From assembly GCA_946811695.1 (NCBI GenBank), contig OX328123.1, forward strand, positions 34,142,873 through 34,206,872: a stretch of 64,000 nucleotides of DNA, written 5' to 3'. The notes under the pieces were generated by a model. The model was not told the DNA's origin. It saw nothing but the letters and a program-made list of their open reading frames with translations, and ran no database searches. The stretch is from Gonocerus acuteangulatus. Taxonomy: Eukaryota > Arthropoda > Insecta > Hemiptera > Coreidae. This document shows positions 55,907 to 64,000 of the stretch, piece by piece. Every line of letters begins with the position of its first letter. The stretch's first letter is position 1. The position numbers and the translations under genes were made by a program.

Positions 55907-56808
55907 ATAGTCCAAGAGCCAGTAACCGCACGATTCATGAAGTGTTTTATGCACCTTGAAATTTTGCTATAATGTACCTCTTGGGTAGATAAGAAGGTAA
56001 GAATGTGTTTCCTGGACATACCTTGGAACACCAGGTGCTGCGCATAGGGGAAAGGTACAAAAAAATATTTCCCAAAAATAGAGTTTTATTCAGAAGTCAA
56101 CTATCATTAATGTAAAATTAAGACAATTTTACAATTAATAATAAATATGGCAGACACTTTTATTGGGTATCCACGAAAAAAAAACTTAATTGTTTTTATT
56201 CTAATATTAAATGAGAGTTTTATTCGCGCTTCCATTTTAACCAGAACAGCTGTACAAGATCATGAGAGCAAGAACCAATGAGAGCGCAGAGAATAACCAC
56301 AACTGCGCGGTGCTGTCATACACTCTTACGGTTACACGGAGTGTATTGCAGTCTATCATAGGCAATATATATTTTTATGTTTCCTGATAATTAAACCCCA
56401 CACAAGTGTCTGCCCTTTTGTAATTATTTTCAAATATGTTTATTGAAGACGCTGTTTAAATCGCAGCGTGAATAAAGCACTTCATTTAATATTAAAAATA
56501 AAAACTAGGTACTTCGGTGTTGTTTTTTTTTTTTTAATTTACATTTTAACCCCCTTAAAAGTGCCTGCATTATTTATTATTAATTTTAAAATTGCCTTAA
56601 TTTGCAATAATAGTTGGCTTCTGAATAAAACACTATTTTTGGGAAATATTATTTTGTGGCTTTCTCCTATGCGCAGTACCTGGTGTTCCAAGGTATGTCC
56701 AGGAAACACATACTTACCTTCTTATCTACCCAAGAGGTACATAATAGCAAAATTTCAGGGTGCGTAAAACACTTCATGAAAAGTGCGCTGCCAGCTCTCC
56801 GACTATTA
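55907..56808. mobile_element. palindromic element, copy 2 (about 900 bp)
   Basis: Inverted arms from ATAGTCCAAGAGCCAG on the left and ATAGTCGGAGAGCTGG (reverse complement) on the right. They include ACCTCTTGGGTAGATAAGAAGG and its inverse, and GGACATACCTTGGAACACCA and its inverse. GCGTTAT occurs at both outer edges (55902-55908 and 56809-56815), a possible 7-bp duplication. ORFs of 61 and 99 codons within are not genes. Confidence 0.7.
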
Positions 56809-57278
56809 GCGTTATTAGGCTTCCTAGTAAACGTTTTATAAGTAATTTGACGTTAGGAATCTAATGAAACCATTTATAAGCCCATATTTATAACCATTCC
56901 AAGGAAAAGGGGGGGGGGAAACATTTTTCTTGGACTTTTAGGATATATTCTTATATATCTCGAAAATAGTTGGGAAACCGTAGAACATTTAAAAAATCCA
57001 CTCGAAAGTTTGTTCAATTTTTCACATTCACTGTTCCTACGCGATATTTAATAAAGCGGCCTTATTCGATAAAATCGGTTGTTTAACGAAGTAATTTCCG
57101 CTTAATATATTTTCAGTTTCCTGTCACGACCAAGATATTGCTTCACTTTGAGGTTTCGTTTTATATGTGTTTAGTTTTTTTCTCCAAATTTAATGACATA
57201 ACAGCTTTCCAAAAGGCATTAGGGACATTAAAAGAAATGCCCTAAGATGACTCCTGCGAGTCAGACATTTTTCGATTA

Positions 57279-57490
57279 TTTTTTATTTAAATTTTAACGT
57301 CCATTTATTATTAACTACGAATTTTAGGACGGGTTATCTATAGGTTACCACCCTTTTCTAGCCAGGATAGGGGTGATGCCTTTTCTTTTTTCGAAAGAAA
57401 AGCCACCGCTCCTAGTGGGAATCGAACCCACGACCTTTGGCACGGAGTGTTAAGAGCTCACGCCTTAACCCTCACGGCTACCGGGTCTCC
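57279..57490 (-). mobile_element. tRNA-derived SINE (type II), intact target duplication
   Basis: Reverse complement: GGGAGACCCGGTAGCCGTGA head, B box GGTTCGATTCC, GGTGGCTTTTCTTTCG, ATCACCCCTATCCTGGC, AAAAGGGTGGTAACC, TATAGATAACCCG, then a different tail (TCCTAAAATTCGTAG...). A 13-bp duplication CATTTTTCGATTA flanks at 57266-57278 and 57491-57503. Confidence 0.88.
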
Positions 57491-57758
57491 CATTTTTCGA
57501 TTAGAAATAGTTAATAATTTGTTTTGATCCTTCGTTAAAAAAAAAAAAAGAAGGTGCAACAATGCACAGGACATTGACAGTATTCTAAGCAAAAATTATT
57601 TATTCCGGCTTCTTAACTTTCGCTCAAGAATATAAAAAACACAAATACGTTTCTCTTTTACTCTTAAGTACAACAAAAAACAATTTAAAACCCGAAAATC
57701 AGAGTTCCGCTAGGGGATCAACGACTTTAAACCTTTATTATTTTATTTTATTTATTTA

Positions 57759-57834
57759 TTGCTTGACCGTAACGGAGGCCATTAGCAAATTATTATTATT
57801 TATGTTGCTTGACCGCATCGATGGCGATTCGCAA
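57759..57834 (-). mobile_element. two SINE-tail-like hairpins, TTGC-stem variants
   Basis: 57759-57788 and 57805-57834 are each 30 nt, with TTGC/GCAA ends and a TAATGGCC or related loop start on the minus strand. Each is followed by an AATAAATAA-like tail. They lie 46 bp apart in the same orientation. Confidence 0.5.
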
Positions 57835-57902
57835 ATATGAAGATGTGTATGGAAACATTAGCTTTTAAACGTTGAGAGTTTTAGAAATAATAACTAAATA
57901 AT

Positions 57903-57953
57903 CGGCGCTAATGGCCAAGTTGTAGATGCGCCGTAAAAAAAAACAAAAAAAAA
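57903..57953 (+). mobile_element. SINE tail-only insertion (51 bp)
   Basis: A 29-nt hairpin GGCGC/GCGCC (57904-57932) plus GTAA and an A-rich tail. A perfect 11-bp duplication AACTAAATAAT lies at 57892-57902 and 57954-57964. Confidence 0.85.
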
Positions 57954-58384
57954 AACTAAATAATGAATAAATTATAACAATCATAAATACAATTTTGGAG
58001 AAAGTATAAAACGAACTTAATTTAGGTAAAAAGAAAACTTTAAAAAATAATAAATAAATAGAAAAAGAAGTAATCATTTAAAAAACAATAAACGTGTATT
58101 TTAGTTAAATCTTGTAATATGTACCAGTATTATGTAAGTGTTTAAATATTGTGTCCAACTAATGGCTGCTATCAGTCCAGACCTGTAAGGTCAGTGGGCA
58201 TGTGTAAATGTTCTCGTCCTCTGCAGTCTGTAAGTAAAAGTTTTATGATCAGTGGTTCGTTGAACTGTCTACATATCGGTAAGTCTCTTTTGGTCATTAA
58301 GTGTCCGTGAGTAAGTAGAGCCAATTCGGACATTTATTAAACACAAAGAATCGATGTACAAAATTTCATCGGAACATTTTGGAG

Positions 58385-58405
58385 GATACAAGAGAGCTAA
58401 CAGAC

Positions 58406-58451
<46 letters not shown>

Positions 58452-58600
58452 AATATGAACTTCCGGAAATAAGTCACCTATAAGTAAGTAAAGTGGACAC
58501 TTTTCATCTATACCTCTGGATTGCGCCATAAGGACGAGGCCTTAAGCGGGTCTCCTAATTATGGATGGAGGGAAGAAACGGATTAAAATTAAAGGTCACA
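58385..58600 (+). repeat. superfamily C 3' part, eroded copy
   Basis: (AT)n at 58410-58447, then ACAAATATGAACTTCCGG, TCTGGATTGCGCCATAAGG and TTAAGCGGGTCTCC. The hairpin and CTAA are degraded. Confidence 0.5.
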
Positions 58601-59420
58601 TGTTATGTATAATACCATGGCTTATGTATCATAATTAGTCTCATTAGCCTGCACCGTAGGAAAGATCTAGACTTTTCCAAGCAGGGTAGACAAGGTGGAG
58701 TAGAGCAGGAGATAAGAATGTTTGGTGGGGAACATGGAAGAAAATAGGGAGCTCTGCTTCAAGGGGAGATCTGTCTGGGAAACCAAACATTATATAATAT
58801 GATATAATAATATGATGTTCACTCATGAAAAAAATAGAATAAATAAATAATAATACATAAAAAATTAATAAAATTAGATAAATAATAATAATAAAAATGA
58901 ATAATGAATAAAAATAAATAAATAAATGTATATATACATAAAACAGTATATAAATATATAAATTAATTAATCGGTCGACAATTATTGTAAGTTCAACAAT
59001 TTTGTTCGGAATCAAAATCTTGGGTTGTTTAAAATATTAGTATATTTCATTGTATGTATTCGCAGTCAGTATGGTAGTACATATGGAGTATTGGCTCCTA
59101 TCTGATTACAGCTTATTTAGGTCCCATGGTGCTTGTAGATTGTCTCTTTTCATGCAATCTGTAAGTAGGTCATTATTAGGTGTTTCACTGTTAAAAGTAC
59201 GCATTTTGGCTTGTAAATAAGTGTGAGTAAGTGAGTCGTGTATGTCCGATTGTCTTTGTAGTACAACTTCATCACGCCTTGTTCATTGTTAATTAGTTTA
59301 TGCTTCCTGAAGGGTTCTACATATTGCCAACAAACTTAGGAGTTTTCGATTATAAGATCGTCCATAGTCAAAGCACGATACATCGAACATCGAACCCTTC
59401 CCAAATTTATATTAATAGCC
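58601..59420. other. no gene recognised
   Basis: AT-rich, with an AATAAATAA-rich zone (58840-58960) that gives the 123-codon Ile/Tyr/Leu frame on the minus strand, judged chance. Confidence 0.35.
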
Positions 59421-59424
59421 TCCG

Positions 59425-59700
59425 CCGGAGTGGAGTAATGCCTGAGCTGGTTCTACAAAAGGCCCGAGTTGGCTAGTCCTAATTAACAGGACCCAACAAC
59501 GGTGTGGAAACTTAGGTTCGATCCCAGCAGAACTTAGCCCCGTTGGGAGCACAACTTATAAATAATGTATGCGGCTTTCCTTTTAGCTCGGGTTGTCGGC
59601 CAGCCACGCCCACAGGTCAGCACTATGGCCTGGAATATTGATACTCTGGGACCCAGAGGTTCGAGAACCATCCTGTAGATGATCCTATCAATAAAATAAA
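59425..59700 (+). repeat. possible tRNA-related retroposon
   Basis: B-box-like GGTTCGATCCC at about 59515, higher GC than its flanks, and a 3' end in ATCAATAAAATAAATAAAT. No clear A box or target duplication was found, so this is tentative. Confidence 0.35.
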
Positions 59701-60084
59701 TAAATCATTTATTTATTAATTATTACACATAAATATATTATTAATGTCTAGTTTAGATCGGTGAATTTTTATTATCATGCAAGGCAATGAAAAGTCTAAA
59801 GACTAAACTTAATAGTAATCACCCGTAAAATAAAAATGTCAAAGTAAAGGTATAAATAAACAAGAAAAATTGCAGTTAAAATGCTAAGAACTAAATATAT
59901 CGTGATTTTCAAAATGTACATCATGAATCATACGTAAATGCTTTGTAAAAATAACAAAAAAACTGTTTTATGAAATGTCCCTAGAATAAATGTTCCTTCT
60001 GCTGATTCCATCACTGTTTCTTGGTCCTGAAACGTCACATAGTAGCGGAGTCACATACAGACGATCCTACATTTACACCAATAG

Positions 60085-60742
60085 GTAAAAAGTCCGACTC
60101 GCAGGAAAGATTAAAATAGAAAGAGCTATTATTTTGTTTCGACCTTTCTTGAAATGGGTTTATGGCTTTGCCTAGCAGGGTCCGCCAGCCCCCGTATCCA
60201 CTTCTAGAGATACTTATCTCACACGGTTCAATGCATTGAAAATTATCAGAATACTTCACATTTTCTTGTGTTCTTCTACTATAGTACTAATTCTACAAAT
60301 AAATGCAAATTAAAAAAAAAAAATTTGTTATTTTAATTATCTTATTTTAGTTAGTGTTTTATTGTCAAATACATTCTCCTACTATAAGCAATTAAAGAAA
60401 TAAAAACAGACCAAAAGAACCGTTCGAATAAACAAAATCAATTACTTCAATGTTTTAGGCACTTATTTCTTTAGAACCTTTTTTGTAGAGCGTTTAGAAA
60501 GCTTTGCTGCAAAAACCTTGTTCCGTTGGACGGATTTTGCTGGTTAACGAACTTGACCGGACCATTATTCACTGAGCTAGAGCGCGAACAGACAAATATA
60601 TATACAAATTTGAACCACCGTTATTTTCGTTCTCTAGGGGTTCTTAAATGTAAAATTTTCTATTTGGCACTTCCGGATTGCGTCATGAGGGCAACCTTTT
60701 AAGCGGGTTTTTTCCTATGGAGGGAAGGAGGAACCTTGCTAA
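60085..60742 (+). repeat. superfamily C, complete short copy C6
   Basis: Head AAAAAGTCCGACTCGCAGGA. A short (AT) run occurs at about 60595-60604, then AATTTGAACCACCGTTATTT, CACTTCCGGATTGCGTCATG, TTTTAAGCGGG, a terminal hairpin (TTTTTTCCTATGGAGGGAAGGAGG) and TTGCTAA. It defines both ends of the superfamily and is non-coding. Confidence 0.65.
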
Positions 60743-61865
60743 AATCGTAAGTAAAGATTCCTTTCATGCAAACTGTAAGGCATAACGATTTAAGCGGAAA
60801 TTACTCTGAAGCTCTTCTACTAATATTTCATTAAATTATTTACCTTTTTTCATAAAATATTTATTTTACTGCTAAATGCAACTAGGGAACAACTAATTAA
60901 AAAACTAAGGAAAACACAGGGAAAATATTTTAATGAAACGAATCCATGATTTTAGAATTTTAAACATGGTTCTATGAAAAACGGTCTATCTGTAATTATT
61001 CCTTAAGGAAATTTGTAGAAATATTAGTAAGCTTTCGAAATAAACCTTCCATATTCCTATTGATCCACGATTTTCTGACTGTTTAGTGGTATTTCAGATG
61101 ATCTAAAAACTGCATCAACCGTAACCAAAATGTCTATGAATAAGCGAATTTCGCGCGAAGAATATCGTAACGCTTACGTTTTTGAGCTCAGAAGCTTGCA
61201 GGTACTCGGTTTATAGGTTCGTTGGCGTAGAAAAACGAATGAAACTATTTTAAAAGCGATACCTGTAACCATTTATTTGAAAAGAGGAATTATTGTAACT
61301 CGTCTTCGGTTTTGGTATTTAGAATCGTGGGATTCAATTGAAATATTTTTTACACGTTGGAAATTCATGTAAACTAAGATGTTTTAATATTGGTTACATT
61401 TAGGTTTGAGGAAATATTTGAAAACCAATTATCAATAGATATGAAAAGTTTGTGAATCTTCGTATATATTCATAAATCTCTCTAAAACAGTTGGGAAATC
61501 GTGGTAAGTGCTAGGTAACCATTCGAAATGTCCTAAATGTTCTACAAAAAACGCGCTGCAGCAATTTTCGATGGGGCGATTTCAATTGTAGAAATAAATG
61601 CTTAAAGCTTCAAAGTGCTTGATTTGTTCTTTTGAACAGGCTGTTGTCTTTGTTTAACTACAATTTAATTGATTGTTTTTGGTTTTAATTTCATTTATCA
61701 GTGAAATTAGTATATTTGTAAAAGAAGTTAAAAAAATGAGAAACTTATTGGTAATAGTGTGCCTATACCGAACGTTCAGAGGGCGAGGAGTCACTTCCGC
61801 TTAGGATACTGTCAGTTTCCACTTGTGGCGCATTAAACTCCTTCATCTTTGATATTTTATTTTAT
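60743..61865. repeat. superfamily C internal sequence, mixed orientation
   Basis: Phrases such as CGCGCGAAGAATATCGTAACG, AAACGAATGAAACTATTTTA and TTTCAATTGTAGAAATAAATG match parts of 62.7-63.9 kb and 50.6-50.9 kb. No ends resolved. Confidence 0.5.
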
Positions 61866-62301
61866 ACTAGCTGTTACCCAGTGTGCCATGCTACACCTAC
61901 TTTCTGTCTATGACTCTCCCCGTATCAAGATCTACTTGATACCTAGTTGTCTATACCCAGTAACGAAAATCGGTCAAACGATGTGAATTTGTTTTAGTTC
62001 ATAATGATACCGGCAGAGGCCAGCACAACAGCACTTTATCTAACAGCCGACAGAGACCAGTAGCAGAGCCTGCTGTCGATTCAAAATGGCCGTCACAATC
62101 TGAATGGTTCAGTGTAGCCAATTTTTCTTGAACAAAACTTTTGACCTTTTGACCAAATTTTGAAATTCGACTATTTTGACTTAGCCTAGGAGATTTCTCG
62201 TATCAAGACCTACCTGTGTGCCAAGTTTGGCCAAAATCGGTCAAACGGTGTAGATTTGTATAAGGAACAAACAAACAAAAAACCGACAGACACGGGATTT
62301 T

Positions 62302-62355
<54 letters not shown>

Positions 62356-62360
62356 GATTT
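61866..62360 (+). repeat. dispersed repeat family A, complete short copy
   Basis: Head ACTAGCTGTTACCCAGTGTGC and 3' end GACACGGGATTTTTATG, then (AT)n at 62304-62347 ending ATATAGAT. It gives both ends of the family seen at 36.4-37.7 and 51.7-55.7 kb. Confidence 0.7.
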
Positions 62361-62479
62361 TAACGAAAGATCAAACCCTACTAATAACTGCTTCTTTTCA
62401 TTTACTAATATACATCCTAATATACAGGGTGTCCCGCATTGAGATGTCATAACTTTAGTGGTTCATCCGGCACGTCGTT

Positions 62480-62615
62480 TTAGCGCGGTTCCTCCCTCCC
62501 CCATAGGGAGGAACCCCGCTTATAAGGTTGATACAATGAAACAATCCGGAAGTGCCGTCTAGAAAATTTCGCTTTTCAGAACCCCTAGAGACCGAAAATA
62601 ACGGTGGTTCAAATT

Positions 62616-62658
<43 letters not shown>

Positions 62659-64000
62659 CTGTTCGCTCATTTCTGGCTTCCCTAATGGTCCGATTGTGAT
62701 GAAATTTGGTACAAAAATCCGTCGTCCAATTTAAGAGGTCAAGTTCGTTAACCAGCAGAATCCGCCCACTGGAAGATGGCGTTTGGGACGAAATTCGCGC
62801 AAAAAAAAAATCGTAACGCTTACGTTTTTGAGTTCATAAGCTTGTAAGTACTCGTTTTATAGGCTACTTGGGCTAGGAAAACGAATGAAACCATTTTCAA
62901 GGCGATAGCTTTAACCGTTTTCGAGAAAATTGGAAAAATACTTTTTGAATACCGTTTTTGGTTTGGGTACTTAGAATCATGGGATTCAGTTGAAACATTT
63001 TCTGCATGTTCTACTTTTATTAAAACTAATATGTTGAAATTTTTGTTACGTTTGGAGTTTAGGAAGGGTTAGAATAAAATATTTTATTAACAGACATAAA
63101 AAGTTTTGGTAACTTTGTATACTTTCCTTAATATCTCGAAAAAGGTTGAGAATCATGGGAAACGGAAGATGACCATTAGAAAGCTCACTAAATGCTCTAC
63201 AAGAATGATTCTAATGAAAGTTTTGATTAGGCAATGTCAATCGGAGAAATAAGTGCTTAAAACTTTAAAGTAATTGATTTCGCTTATTCGAACTGTTCTT
63301 TTTGTCTGTTTTTTATTCCTTGTTATTTTTTAATTGCTTATAGTTGGATAATGTATTTGAAAATAAAACAGCTTAAGAAAAATAAGAAAAACAATTTAAT
63401 GTTAGAGATATGGATTTCCATGACATAGCTTTTCAACTGCCTAGCGTCCTTCCTAGGGATGGTTGTTTGTCTTTGATTTTGGTACTTAAAATTATGGGAT
63501 ACAGTTGATACATTTTCTGCATGTTCGAATTTCATCAACACTAATATGTTGAAATTTTTGTTACGTTTAGAGTAAAGGAAGGGTTAGAATAAAATATTTT
63601 ATTAACAGCCAAAAAAAGTTTTGGTAACTTTGTATACTTTCGTTAGTATCTCGAAAACCGTTGATAATCTTGTTAAGCGGAAGATTACCATTCGAAAGCT
63701 TACTAAATGCTCTACAAAAAAGGTTCTGCAGAAAGTTTTAATTAGGCGATGTCAATCGGAGAAATAAGTGCTTAGAACTTTAAATTAATTGATTTCGTTT
63801 ATTCGAATGGTTCTTTTTGTCTGTTTTATTCCTTGTTATTTGTTAATTGCTTATAGTTAGATAATGTATTTGACAATAAAAGTGGTTAAGTAAAATAACA
63901 AAAACAATTTATTGTTAGAAATATAGATTTCCAGGATTCCAAGACCTTGTCACTAGCGGGTCCGTTTCTTGTGTTGCCGACCCTTCCAGGTAAGATTGTA
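62480..64000 (-). repeat. superfamily C, long copy C7, runs off the window
   Basis: The minus-strand 3' end CTAA is next to a hairpin (GGTTCCTCCCT/AGGGAGGAACC, 62487-62514). Then, going inward, come CGGATTGTTTCATTGTATC, AACCACCGTTATTTTCGG, (AT)n at 62616-62655, GATGAAATTTGGTACAAAAA and two tandem ~515-bp blocks (about 62950-63464 and 63465-63940). The 5' head is beyond position 64000. Short ORFs here are repeat sequence. Confidence 0.65.

Overview
This window looks like intergenic chromosomal DNA from a large, repeat-rich animal genome, probably an arthropod and most likely an insect. The evidence is the AT-rich composition, the many long (AT)n tracts, a Jockey-clade LINE whose ORF1 carries an insect-type PRE_C2HC/zinc-knuckle region, an insect-like 5S rRNA-derived SINE, Penelope-like, Copia, piggyBac-like, hAT-like and mariner-like remnants, and no bacterial gene structure. 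I found no host protein-coding gene, no functional tRNA or rRNA gene and no CRISPR. Almost every readable ORF of 60-130 codons is chance or transposon debris.

Layout. 1-230: Penelope-like endonuclease fragment on the minus strand next to a hammerhead-like motif. 2.0-2.9 kb: dispersed repeat with a 3' hairpin. 3.27-3.80 kb: mariner-type MITE. 5.2-6.1 kb: piggyBac-like deletion derivative. 6.6-7.0 kb: a 5S SINE and a tRNA SINE inserted back to back. 7.1-11.6 kb: near full-length Jockey-type LINE, with a decayed ORF1 and a nearly intact ORF2. 14.3-15.2 kb: second piggyBac-like element. 17.5-20.2 kb: 2.65-kb foldback hAT-type element with 8-bp target duplications. 23.7-23.9 kb: young tRNA SINE. 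24.4-25.5 kb: second copy of the 2.0-kb repeat. 26.7-30.4 kb: third piggyBac-like element running into a 43-unit, 66-bp satellite. 30.7-31.0 kb: short MITE. 33.8-34.4 kb: Penelope-type inverted pair. 36.4-37.1 kb: 44-bp tandem repeat. 39-40 kb: hAT-like repeat. 43.4 and 50.9 kb: 5S SINEs. 51.7-56.8 kb: nested repeats including a broken Copia element. 57-64 kb: SINEs, SINE tails and hairpin-ended repeats.

The most interesting system is modular. SINEs with different RNA polymerase III heads (5S rRNA and at least three tRNA-like heads) share a middle block and/or a ~29-nt 3' hairpin. That hairpin also occurs alone, as ~30-nt insertions with an A-rich tail and target duplications. Its stem shows paired base changes in different copies, which suggests it is the recognition signal for a LINE reverse transcriptase. 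A second notable case is the 66-bp satellite. Each unit consists of a piggyBac-like terminus, the TTAA and 15 bp of flank, apparently amplified through an 8-bp microhomology. A third is a dispersed superfamily with a fixed internal microsatellite and a 3' hairpin followed by CTAA, resembling non-autonomous Helitron/Helentron elements.
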